A stretch of 7,393 bases of DNA from an uncultured Hyphomonadaceae bacterium (GCA_938049795.1 CALLCD010000249.1:1-7393), one strand, 5' to 3'; positions 1 through 5,536 are shown, counted from the stretch's first letter. The notes: generated from the sequence alone by a model not told the origin. Program-made: numbers and translations.

Positions 1-1
1 T

Positions 2-178
2 TGCCGGATCAAATCCCGCGAAGATCAGGCCCGCATGGAAGAAGACCTCATCCGCGGCCTCAAACCAAGCATGAACACTGTCCACGTCCCGCGCGACCGA
101 AAAGACGCCCCAAACGACAATAAACTGCGCAAAAAATGGCGCCCCGAAAAGAAGCCATTTTTTGGGCTGTTTGGGTAG
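2..178 (+). CDS. C-terminal end of an unidentified protein (5' partial)
   Basis: An open frame enters from the left edge and stops at TAG 176-178 after 58 codons. The visible tail is strongly charged (many Lys, Arg, Glu, Asp) and ends in a basic, aromatic stretch, KKPFFGLFG. Third-codon-position GC (about 66%) exceeds first-position GC (about 59%), which mildly favours this frame. Its stop directly abuts the stop of the convergent lipoprotein gene, and TAGCTA serves both. The last codons lie over the terminator hairpin at 131-163, which is awkward for a + strand message and lowers confidence. The opposite strand is also open across this stretch in a hydrophobic frame, but it has no usable start near the previous stop. 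I do not recognise the family and assign no function. Confidence 0.42.
   Translation, partial: CRIKSREDQARMEEDLIRGLKPSMNTVHVPRDRKDAPNDNKLRKKWRPEKKPFFGLFG
131..163 (-). terminator. Intrinsic terminator of the lipoprotein gene
   Basis: AAAAAATGGC (131-140) and GCCATTTTTT (154-163) form a perfect 10-bp inverted repeat around a 13-base loop. On the - strand it begins about 15 nt after the lipoprotein stop and its 3' arm ends in six Ts, as in an A-tract/T-tract intrinsic terminator. The repeat is symmetric, so it could also work on the + strand, but there it would end the message before the TAG at 176. The GC core is only TGGC/GCCA, so the strength is moderate. Confidence 0.6.
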
Positions 179-721
179 CTACTCAGCTTGCGGAGACTGA
201 CCAGTCGCAGCCAGTGCAGCCGCGCGCGCAGCTTCGGGACGCTGGCAATTGGTGACAACCTCCTGATCAGCAACCCTTTGTGTGAACACCAAAGTTTCAA
301 GCGTCAGATCAGTTACCAGAACCGGCCCTGTTGGCACGTCTCCCGATTCTGAGAAGGCCCGCTTGAGTTCGGCTTCTGACATGCCCGAAAATTCCGGTCC
401 CGAACCCGATGCCGACAGGATTTTCTGCTTCGCCCGGCGGCGTTGCAACTGGCCACCCACGAGTTGCCATGTCTCTTTTGTCTCGACATCAAAGACTGCC
501 CGCGACCCAAAACCGCTCATACGTAAATTACCGCGGCTAACATAACGGCCATCCTCGGAAAAATTCGAATTGGAGTAGGTCCTAAGCTGTACCCCCTGAA
601 CGGACAACTCCGACTTACACGACCAATCCCCTAGAATAGCAGGATTATCAGTCACAGGCCCCTTCGCCCCACAGGCCGACAGGGCACAAAGAGCCAGAAC
701 AGCAGAACTCAGATACTTCAT
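179..721 (-). CDS. Small secreted lipoprotein of unknown function
   Basis: This 180-residue protein begins with a classic lipoprotein signal: MKY, a hydrophobic run, then the lipobox LSAC with the lipidated cysteine at position 17. Residue 18 is Gly, and no Asp follows at +2, so outer-membrane sorting is likely. The mature part starts near GDWSC (31-35) and reads as a small beta-rich domain, with TW, GQL and alternating polar/hydrophobic segments. It holds two further cysteines, about positions 35 and 159, which could form a disulfide in the periplasm. The C-terminus is Ala-rich and low-complexity. The start is supported by GGAAGG 5 nt before the ATG. The gene appears monocistronic, with a possible promoter at 777-806 and a terminator at 131-163. 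I do not recognise the domain; a lipocalin-like or META-like fold would be a guess. Confidence 0.85.
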   Translation of the reverse strand: MKYLSSAVLALCALSACGAKGPVTDNPAILGDWSCKSELSVQGVQLRTYSNSNFSEDGRYVSRGNLRMSGFGSRAVFDVETKETWQLVGGQLQRRRAKQKILSASGSGPEFSGMSEAELKRAFSESGDVPTGPVLVTDLTLETLVFTQRVADQEVVTNCQRPEAARAAALAATGQSPQAE

Positions 722-776
722 GGCAACCTTCCAAAAACAAACTCTGATTGCATTTTAAGCAAGAGGGTCTGACATT

Positions 777-806
777 CTGATAAGGTAACGACGTAAATTT
801 CATCAA
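777..806 (-). promoter_or_regulatory. Possible promoter of the lipoprotein gene
   Basis: On the - strand TTGATG (801-806) and TATCAG (777-782) are 18 bases apart. Each matches 4 of 6 consensus positions. The predicted transcript would have a 5' leader of roughly 50 nt before the ATG at 721. The surroundings are clearly more A/T-rich than the coding DNA. There is no further support. Confidence 0.35.
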
Positions 807-851
807 TCCGAGTTACGATTCCCACAGACGGTTTTTAGATGAGCCGTTTGC

Positions 852-927
852 GGTGGGGACCGTAGCGTAGCTTCCGGCCCTTATCGTTCGACTTCGCACA
901 GGATGAGGGCTGCGTTCGGTCCTCACC
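852..927. repeat. Degenerate REP-like palindromic element downstream of leuA
   Basis: Outer arms GGTGGGGACCG (852-862) and CGGTCCTCACC (917-927) pair at 10 of 11 positions, and inner arms GCCCT (877-881) and AGGGC (906-910) nest inside them. Positions 883-909, read on the - strand, resemble the repeat at 6329-6354 with about two mismatches in CCTCATCCTGAGCGAAGTCG. The element begins at the base after the leuA stop codon. It probably forms a 3' hairpin on leuA mRNA. No U run follows, so stabilisation or partial termination is more likely than a strong intrinsic terminator. Confidence 0.6.
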
Positions 928-2460
928 TCAAGCCGCCAGCCTTTTCGCTTTGCGGGCTTCGAGTTTGTTGAGGGCGTGGATGTAGGCTTTGGCGCTGGCG
1001 ACGAGGGTGTCGGTGTGGCTACCCTGGCCGGTGGCGATGATGCCCTCGCCTTTTAGCCGGACGGAGACCTTGGCTTGCGCGTCGGTGCCGCCGGTGACGG
1101 CGTGGACCTGATAGAGGTCGAGCTTGGCGTCGGTCGGGACAATCTGGCGGATGGCGCGGAACACGGCGTCCACGGGGCCATTGCCTTCCGAGCTTGCTTG
1201 CGCGGAGACGCCATCAATCGACACGGTGAGGTCGGCGGTTTGCGGTCCGTCAGAGCCTGCGACAACGCAAAGCCGGTCAAACACAATGCGCTCGCCTGCG
1301 GCTGACAATTGGTCATCAACGAGGGCGGCAATGTCGTCGTCGAACACGTGTTTCTTACGGTCGGCCAGCGCTTTGAAACGTTTGAACGCGTCGAGCAGTT
1401 CGTCATCATCAAGCTCGTAGCCCATCGAGGCGAGCTTGTCGCGGAAGGCATGGCGGCCCGAATGCTTGCCCATGACGAGGCTGGTCTTGGACACACCGAC
1501 ATCTTCGGGCTTCATGATCTCATAGGTTTCAGCATTTTTCAGCATGCCGTCCTGATGGATGCCGCTTTCATGGGCGAAGGCGTTTTTGCCGACAATGGCT
1601 TTGTTGTACTGGACGGGGAAACCGGTGATGCGGCTGACCATTTTGCTGGCGGCGGCAAGCTTGCTTGTGTCCATCTGCGTGGCAAAGGGCAGCGTGTCAT
1701 TGCGCACGCGCAGAGCCATAACGACCTCTTCGAGCGCGGCATTGCCCGCCCGTTCGCCAAGGCCATTGATGGTGCATTCAACTTGCCGCGCACCGGCGCT
1801 GACACCGGCGAGCGAATTGGCAACGGCAAGGCCGAGATCATTGTGGCAATGGGTGGACCAGATCACTTTGTCGCTGTCGGGCACGGTCTCGATGAGCTTG
1901 CGGATCAGGGTGCCATATTCTTCCGGATGGGTGTAGCCCACCGTGTCGGGAATGTTGATCGTGGTCGCGCCGGCGGTGATGGCAGCATCGACGCATTTGA
2001 GCAGGAACTCCCATTCCGTCCGTGTGGCGTCTTCGGGAGACCATTCGACATCATCAACGAGATTACGGGCCTGGGCGACCGAGCGGCCAACCGCTTCAAG
2101 CACGGCATTCTCACCCATTTTCAGCTTGTGCTTCATGTGGACGGGGCTGGTCGAGATAAAAGTGTGGATGCGCGGGCGGGCGGCATGACGGACGGCCTCG
2201 GCGCAGCGGTCAATATCGCCCGGGGTCGAGCGGGCCAGCCCGCAAATGACGGCCTGCTTGGAGCGGCGGGCAATCTCGCGGACAGCTTCAAAATCACCAA
2301 TCGAGGCGGCCGGAAACCCCGCTTCGATAATGTTGACGCCCATATCTTCAAGCAGCTCGCCAAGGTCGAGTTTCTCATGATGGGTCATGCTTGCGCCCGG
2401 ACTTTGCTCGCCGTCGCGCATTGTGGTGTCGAAAATGACAATATCGGAAGTCTTGGTCAT
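928..2460 (-). CDS. leuA: 2-isopropylmalate synthase
   Basis: LeuA condenses acetyl-CoA with 2-oxoisovalerate to give 2-isopropylmalate, the first committed step of leucine biosynthesis, in the cytoplasm. The 510-residue length fits the long bacterial LeuA type. The N-terminal TIM-barrel domain opens with DTTMRDGEQSPG (11-22), the HMGL-like signature. The expected metal ligands are Asp16, His204 and His206 (in THCHNDLG) and Asn240 at the end of the GLGERAGN motif. KHSGRHAF near residue 330 and a linker lead to the C-terminal LeuA dimerisation/allosteric domain (about 370-500), with GNGPVDA, GGTDAQAKV and TDTLVASAKAY, normally the site of leucine feedback inhibition. AAAGG 9 nt upstream is a modest ribosome binding site. 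Control probably acts through the leader peptide and alternative hairpins at 2461-2575. Homocitrate synthase is a relative, but the length and the regulatory domain favour LeuA. Confidence 0.97.
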   Translation of the reverse strand: MTKTSDIVIFDTTMRDGEQSPGASMTHHEKLDLGELLEDMGVNIIEAGFPAASIGDFEAVREIARRSKQAVICGLARSTPGDIDRCAEAVRHAARPRIHTFISTSPVHMKHKLKMGENAVLEAVGRSVAQARNLVDDVEWSPEDATRTEWEFLLKCVDAAITAGATTINIPDTVGYTHPEEYGTLIRKLIETVPDSDKVIWSTHCHNDLGLAVANSLAGVSAGARQVECTINGLGERAGNAALEEVVMALRVRNDTLPFATQMDTSKLAAASKMVSRITGFPVQYNKAIVGKNAFAHESGIHQDGMLKNAETYEIMKPEDVGVSKTSLVMGKHSGRHAFRDKLASMGYELDDDELLDAFKRFKALADRKKHVFDDDIAALVDDQLSAAGERIVFDRLCVVAGSDGPQTADLTVSIDGVSAQASSEGNGPVDAVFRAIRQIVPTDAKLDLYQVHAVTGGTDAQAKVSVRLKGEGIIATGQGSHTDTLVASAKAYIHALNKLEARKAKRLAA

Positions 2461-2540
2461 GTCAGGAAGCCTTTGGGCAAGAAGAAGAAACGCTCATATA
2501 TCCCCTGACCCAGTGCTGTGACAGCATCTTCGATCAGGGG
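2461..2540 (-). promoter_or_regulatory. leuA attenuator with mutually exclusive hairpins
   Basis: Three complementary segments lie in the leader RNA. Segment A, CCCCUGAUC (2532-2540), contains the leader-peptide stop codon. Segment B, GGUCAGGGG (2502-2510), pairs with A over 9 bp including one G-U, enclosing a small hairpin UGCUG-UCA-CAGCA (2514-2526). Segment C, CCUGAC (2461-2466), touches the leuA ATG and pairs with GUCAGG of B, with two possible extra G-U pairs. A:B and B:C cannot form together. B:C would place a helix between the AAAGG ribosome binding site and the start codon. Neither hairpin is followed directly by a U run, so translational control is more likely than premature termination. 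The pairing is read from sequence; the mechanism is inferred. Confidence 0.65.
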
Positions 2541-2575
2541 CCGCTAAGGCATAGAAGGAGCAAATTTCTTCTCAT
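2534..2575 (-). CDS. leuL: Leucine-rich leader peptide of leuA
   Basis: A 13-residue ORF, MRRNLLLLCLSGP, lies between the leuA promoter and leuA. It has five leucines, four in a row (codons TTG CTC CTT CTA, then TGC, then CTT). No leucine is encoded by CTG, a codon usually favoured in GC-rich genomes. Its product should have no role beyond making a ribosome sense charged leucyl-tRNA, as in the known leu operon leaders of enteric bacteria, which also carry four consecutive leucines. No Shine-Dalgarno sequence is visible, and the ATG begins only 9 nt after the predicted -10 element, so the message is probably leaderless or nearly so. The stop codon lies inside hairpin segment A. A terminating ribosome would therefore cover A, while one stalled on the early leucine codons would leave it free. 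Confidence 0.8.
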   Translation of the reverse strand: MRRNLLLLCLSGP

Positions 2576-2584
2576 AGGCGGAGT

Positions 2585-2611
2585 ATTTTATGGAAAGCTT
2601 GCGTGTGTCAA
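2585..2611 (-). promoter_or_regulatory. Promoter of leuL-leuA
   Basis: On the - strand a perfect TTGACA (2606-2611) is followed after 15 bases by TAAAAT (2585-2590), 5 of 6 matches to the -10 consensus. The spacing is shorter than the usual 16-18. Transcription would begin around 2577-2579, within a few bases of the leader ATG at 2575. The promoter lies just after the stop codon of the upstream TVP38-type gene. Confidence 0.6.
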
Positions 2612-2637
2612 CAGGGTTTTGCGTATCTTGGGCAAAA

Positions 2638-3327
2638 TTATCCCTGTCTCGAGATAAGCCGTTTTGCAACAAGGCCGATGGCAAGCCAAACCAGAGCGGC
2701 GGCAAGGCCAAACAATACGGCCCGCCACAAAGACCCCGTCAGCGCCGCAATCAGCCCCTCGCCCGCAAAGGCAATCAACCCAAGCTTTGGCACTGATCCG
2801 CACGCAAGCCCAAGCCAGAACGGCCAGAAGCGCGCCCCGCTCGCGCCGAACACCATATTGACGATCAAGAATGGTCCCGTCGGAAGCGTGCGGACAATCG
2901 CGCTGGCGGTGAAGGCATTTGTGCGGATCATGCCCGTCAACTTCGCAAGCCGCTCACCCGCAAAGAGCTTGGCAGGATCAACCCCGAGCAGGCGTCCAGT
3001 CCAATAGGTCAACGCGCCGGAGGCAAGCGTGGCAAGCCAGCCATAGGCAAAGCCAAGCGCGGGGCCGAACACCGCCACCCCTGCCCCGACAAGGGCAAAT
3101 TGCGGAATACCAAGATACGCGCCAAGGCAGAACACCGCGATCAGCGCAGGCAATCCCCAAGGCGAGCCAGAAAGCGCCTGAACCTGCGCCATCAGATCAT
3201 CAAGCCCAGTCAGCACGCCCGCCTTGCCCAGCGCGAAAACAGCGAGCATCAGACCAAGCAGGCAGACCGGCCAAAGCCAGAGACGCCAGACCGGCGGGCG
3301 GGCAGGAATTTTGTCAGGCTCGGACAT
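2638..3327 (-). CDS. TVP38/TMEM64-family (VTT domain) integral membrane protein
   Basis: This 229-residue polytopic protein has a short cytoplasmic N-terminus (about 1-14) and hydrophobic segments near 16-34, 58-75, 77-95, 97-115, 140-160, 168-190 and 203-224. Typical VTT/DedA-like features are the glycine- and proline-rich re-entrant segment around 69-92 (GAYLGIPQF, then VFGPALGF), GALTYWTGRLLG (104-115), and the later RTLPTGPFLIVN segment (146-157) with its conserved Arg and Pro. Relatives act in the inner membrane, and several VTT-domain proteins have been linked to lipid scrambling or membrane homeostasis; the substrate here is unknown. No clear ribosome binding site precedes the ATG, but a 28-codon ORF with a strong one ends 3 nt upstream in the same frame, so translation may be coupled. 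No close promoter is evident. Confidence 0.88.
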   Translation of the reverse strand: MSEPDKIPARPPVWRLWLWPVCLLGLMLAVFALGKAGVLTGLDDLMAQVQALSGSPWGLPALIAVFCLGAYLGIPQFALVGAGVAVFGPALGFAYGWLATLASGALTYWTGRLLGVDPAKLFAGERLAKLTGMIRTNAFTASAIVRTLPTGPFLIVNMVFGASGARFWPFWLGLACGSVPKLGLIAFAGEGLIAALTGSLWRAVLFGLAAALVWLAIGLVAKRLISRQG

Positions 3328-3330
3328 GGC

Positions 3331-3417
3331 TCAAGCCGTGACGTGTCTTGGCGTCCGCGTCAATGGTGGCAAGTGGCGGGGGGGTGCGGCGACAAGCGGC
3401 AGAACGCGCTTAGCCAT
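3331..3417 (-). CDS. Possible 28-residue upstream ORF before the TVP38-type gene
   Basis: The ATG at 3415-3417 directly follows AGGTGATC, eight contiguous bases matching the usual complement of the 16S rRNA 3' end, so initiation here should be efficient. The 28-residue product begins MAKRVLPLVAAPPRHLPPL, is basic and proline-rich, and contains no transmembrane segment. It ends in TGA, then one GCC codon, then the ATG of the membrane-protein gene in the same frame. It may be a regulatory uORF that couples translation to the downstream gene, or a decayed N-terminal extension. No family is recognised, and its reality rests mainly on the ribosome binding site. Confidence 0.38.
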   Translation of the reverse strand: MAKRVLPLVAAPPRHLPPLTRTPRHVTA

Positions 3418-3497
3418 GATCACCTTGCCTTTAGATACTGGTCCGGAGATGACCCAATCTGACACAGACCGGAGCATACAGGGTTGAAAAAGCAAGT

Positions 3498-3526
3498 TCG
3501 ACGCAAAAAAATTGTCCGCATATACC
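3498..3526 (+). promoter_or_regulatory. Possible promoter of the candidate small RNA
   Basis: TCGACG (3498-3503) and TATACC (3521-3526) are separated by exactly 17 bases; each matches 4 of 6 consensus positions, the first keeping the GAC core. Transcription would begin near 3533. An A7 tract (3505-3511) lies in the spacer. The -10 element lies inside the palindrome at 3517-3540. Confidence 0.4.
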
Positions 3527-3540
3527 ATATGGTACATGCG
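3517..3540. promoter_or_regulatory. 24-base near-palindrome, operator-like
   Basis: The central ACCATATGGT (3524-3533) is a perfect 10-base palindrome. It extends symmetrically to CGCAT..ATGCG arms with a single mismatched pair. It covers the proposed -10 and start of the + strand small RNA, as expected for a dimeric repressor site. Read as - strand RNA the mismatch becomes G-U, giving a 10-bp stem that is followed after 5 nt by U7, so it could instead be a weak terminator for transcripts coming from the methyltransferase gene. Neither role is proven. Confidence 0.45.
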
Positions 3541-3680
3541 TTCGTCCGGTCCCAGTGATTAGGTCGGGTGGGGACAAAGCGTTGCCGGATAAATAGCGGG
3601 ATACGGCAAAGCTTATCTTTCCAGGACCCTCCCTGAGGGCCAGCATGTGATCCACGTTACGTGTTGGCCCATTCTTTTTT
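3533..3680 (+). ncRNA. Candidate small RNA of about 145 nt
   Basis: No protein gene explains this stretch. The + strand RNA can form a rod: AGG(UC)GGGU (3561-3569) with ACCC(UC)CCU (3626-3634), GGGGA (3570-3574) with UUUCC (3618-3622), AAGC (3577-3580) with GCUU (3611-3614), and UUGCCG (3582-3587) with CGGCAA (3604-3609) around a 16-nt loop. A strong intrinsic terminator follows at 3637-3680. Several pairs are G-U only when read on the + strand, which supports that direction. The segment UCCCUGAGG and nearby C/U-rich bases could contact ribosome binding sites of target mRNAs, which is speculation. A tiny ORF (MRSSGPSD, 3536-3562) lies at the 5' end. The start is inferred from the promoter at 3498-3526. 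I do not recognise it as 6S, SRP, RNase P or tmRNA. Confidence 0.5.
3637..3680 (+). terminator. Strong intrinsic terminator on the + strand
   Basis: GGGCCAGCATGTG (3637-3649) and TACGTGTTGGCCC (3658-3670) pair over 13 bp with three G-U pairs around an 8-base loop. The outer six pairs are G-C rich. The stem is followed at once by ATTCTTTTTT (3671-3680). On the - strand the wobble pairs become mismatches and no T run follows, so the direction is clear. The nearest + strand protein gene upstream is far to the left, so the terminator implies a local + strand transcript. Confidence 0.75.
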
Positions 3681-3713
3681 GGCAGACAAGACAATGGACT
3701 GTAGGGCTTTCGT

Positions 3714-4538
3714 CTAGCCGGCCTTGCGGAATTTCAGGATGAAGCGGTTTGTGTTCCGGCGCAGATCGGGGTCGAACACGCTGGCGGTTCCGTCGTCTTG
3801 CGGATTGGCGAGCAAATCACTTGTGCCGACAAGATCGAGCCCTGCGGCTTTGGCAAAGCGTTTGACAATGGCCGGATCAATGCGGTGGGTGTCGCTGCCC
3901 GATTCCGGCGGCGCGCCTGCGGGGGCGGCGTGATCTATGACCACAAACTCTGCGCCCGGCTTGAGCACACGGACGATCTCGGCAAAGGCTGCCTCCGGAT
4001 TGCCGAACGCGTCCGGTCCACTGCCATCGGGCTGGAACCAAAGCTCGTGCGGACCCAAAAACCATGTGACGAGATCGGCGCTATTGTCGCCAAGCTCCAG
4101 CGCATCGAAATTGGTGCGCAAGGCTTCGACATTGGCAAGCCGGTCGTCAAGGCGCGCAGTGATCGCCTCACCGAAAAACGCATCAAACGCGCGCGGGTTC
4201 TGCATATAGACTTTGCCATCCGCGCCGACGGCATAGGACAAGAGCTCGGTATAATAGCCCCCGCCCGCCTCTAGCTCGACGATGGTCATACCATAGTCAA
4301 GCCCGACAAATTCGAGCACTTGGGCGGGCTTGCGCGCGGGGTCGTCTTTGAAATCGTCAAGCGGGCGGTCGGGATGGGTCAAGAGCGCCGCATAATCGGT
4401 CGGCGGGGCGCTCAGCCTTTGCGCGCCAAACGGGCTTGAGGGGGGTGTTGCAGTGCAAGCGCTCAGGGCAAGACTGCCAAGCATGAGGACGAGCGGGAGA
4501 AAGGATCGGCGCATTCGTATATCCGTTTTAGCTGTCAT
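3714..4538 (-). CDS. Lipoprotein-anchored SAM-dependent methyltransferase-like protein
   Basis: This 274-residue protein has a lipoprotein signal ending in LSAC, with Cys28 as the lipidation site. A second ATG at codon 9 (MRRSFLP) would give a more typical 20-residue signal; neither start has a good ribosome binding site. The mature region resembles the predicted-methyltransferase group with a KPAQVLEFVGL lead-in (about 70-80), SAM-binding motif I as VELEAGGGYYTELL (87-100), GKVYMQNP (108-115), an acidic loop around 151-155, and the post-motif helix VLKPGAEFVVIDH (191-203). SAM is made in the cytoplasm, so an exported class I methyltransferase fold is puzzling; it may bind another ligand. The gene starts about 26 nt after the SDR gene and is probably co-transcribed with it. 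The fold call is secure, the substrate unknown. Confidence 0.85.
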   Translation of the reverse strand: MTAKTDIRMRRSFLPLVLMLGSLALSACTATPPSSPFGAQRLSAPPTDYAALLTHPDRPLDDFKDDPARKPAQVLEFVGLDYGMTIVELEAGGGYYTELLSYAVGADGKVYMQNPRAFDAFFGEAITARLDDRLANVEALRTNFDALELGDNSADLVTWFLGPHELWFQPDGSGPDAFGNPEAAFAEIVRVLKPGAEFVVIDHAAPAGAPPESGSDTHRIDPAIVKRFAKAAGLDLVGTSDLLANPQDDGTASVFDPDLRRNTNRFILKFRKAG

Positions 4539-4564
4539 AGTATGGGGCCAAGTGTTCGTGGCGT

Positions 4565-5536
4565 TTAGGCGTCGGCCAGCATGGCTTCACTGATTTTCCA
4601 GAGCCGGTCAGCGCGCTCATCATCACACGCCCATTCGCGGACATGTTCCCAGCGCTGGCTGTCCTCATTGGCGGGTTTGGCAATGTCGCAATCCTCGCAA
4701 TAAACCCCGCCCAGCCCGTCAAGCTTGTCTGATGTGGCGGCCCAAACGGAGGTCGAGGCGCCCTGCTCTGCGGTCTTAAACAAAGCGGCGATCATGTCGG
4801 GCACCGTGCCGTCGGGATTTTTCCAGCCAAGGGCCACCATTTCCTCGTCCGGCAAATGGCGTTGAAGCGGGGTGAAAATGCCGCCCGGGTGGACCGAAAA
4901 CGCGCGCACACCGGAAGACTGCCCGCGCGCATCAAGCCCAAGCGCGAACAAGGCATTGGCAGACTTGGCGGACGCATAGGCCATCCATTTGTCATACGGG
5001 GCCTGCTGGAAATGCGGATCCTCCCACAAAACGTCCGAGCGAATATGCGCGGTCGAGGACAGGGCCACAACCCGCGCGCCCTCGGCCCGTTGTAGGCTCG
5101 GCGCAAGCGCGAGCGTCATCGCCATATGCCCGAGATGATTGACGCCGAACTGGGCTTCCCAATTCTTGCCGACACGGGTTTCGGGGCAAGCCATGATCCC
5201 GGCATTATTGATCAGAATATGAAGCTTGCGGCCGGTCGCTTCATAATCATTCGTGAATTTTTCGATGGTGGAGAGATCGCTCAGATCCATGCTGGCAATC
5301 TCGATATCACCCGCAATGTCGCCAAGGGCCGCTTCGGCAGCCTCGACACGGCGCGCAGGCACAGTGACGGTTGCGCCCGCGCCCGCCAGCGCCCGCACCG
5401 TCTCCAGCCCAATGCCCGAATACCCGCCCGTGACAATGGCGTTTTTGCCCGCAAGACTTTTGCCCTCAAGCACCTCACGGGCGGTTGATTTGGCATGGAA
5501 ACCGGACTGGGTGGGGATCTGATTGGCAGCAGACAT
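4565..5536 (-). CDS. Short-chain dehydrogenase/reductase (SDR) oxidoreductase
   Basis: This 323-residue cytoplasmic NAD(P)-dependent oxidoreductase has TGGYSGIG (36-43) as the Rossmann glycine motif, Asp84-Leu85 for the adenine ring, NNAG (110-113), Asn133, the catalytic Ser160/161 and YASAK with Tyr187 and Lys191. Arg62-Arg63 after the second strand suggests NADPH preference. The C-terminal part (about 270-323) is longer than in classical 250-residue SDRs and carries a GVYCEDCDIA segment with two cysteines and a Trp-rich tail, as in retinol-dehydrogenase-like bacterial SDRs. The start at 5536 is chosen because AAAGGAG lies 7 nt upstream; the frame stays open to 5644, but that extension does not look coding. 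It is probably the first gene of an operon with the downstream methyltransferase-like lipoprotein gene. The substrate cannot be told. Confidence 0.92.
   Translation of the reverse strand: MSAANQIPTQSGFHAKSTAREVLEGKSLAGKNAIVTGGYSGIGLETVRALAGAGATVTVPARRVEAAEAALGDIAGDIEIASMDLSDLSTIEKFTNDYEATGRKLHILINNAGIMACPETRVGKNWEAQFGVNHLGHMAMTLALAPSLQRAEGARVVALSSTAHIRSDVLWEDPHFQQAPYDKWMAYASAKSANALFALGLDARGQSSGVRAFSVHPGGIFTPLQRHLPDEEMVALGWKNPDGTVPDMIAALFKTAEQGASTSVWAATSDKLDGLGGVYCEDCDIAKPANEDSQRWEHVREWACDDERADRLWKISEAMLADA

Noticed and set aside
1..178. A hydrophobic - strand open frame after the lipoprotein stop, resembling a membrane protein
   Set aside because: No ATG, GTG or TTG occurs in its first 30 or so codons after the TAG. 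It passes through the terminator hairpin, and base composition by codon position slightly favours the + strand frame. It remains a possibility.
1309..2508. A 399-codon open frame on the + strand opposite leuA
   Set aside because: It lies antisense to an unmistakable leuA with all catalytic motifs. Long antisense frames are common in GC-rich genes, and the translation shows no recognisable domain.
2502..2540. A classical intrinsic terminator in the leu leader
   Set aside because: The A:B hairpin is followed by AUAUAUGAGC, and the U/C-rich stretch begins about 10 nt later and is interrupted by C residues.
3533..3680. Assignment of the candidate RNA to 6S RNA or another housekeeping RNA
   Set aside because: The ends do not pair into a closing stem, and I see none of the conserved motifs of SRP RNA, RNase P RNA or tmRNA.
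3431..3694. An 87-codon - strand open frame in the gap
   Set aside because: It has no ribosome binding site, has cysteine-rich random-looking composition, and crosses the structured segment and the palindrome.
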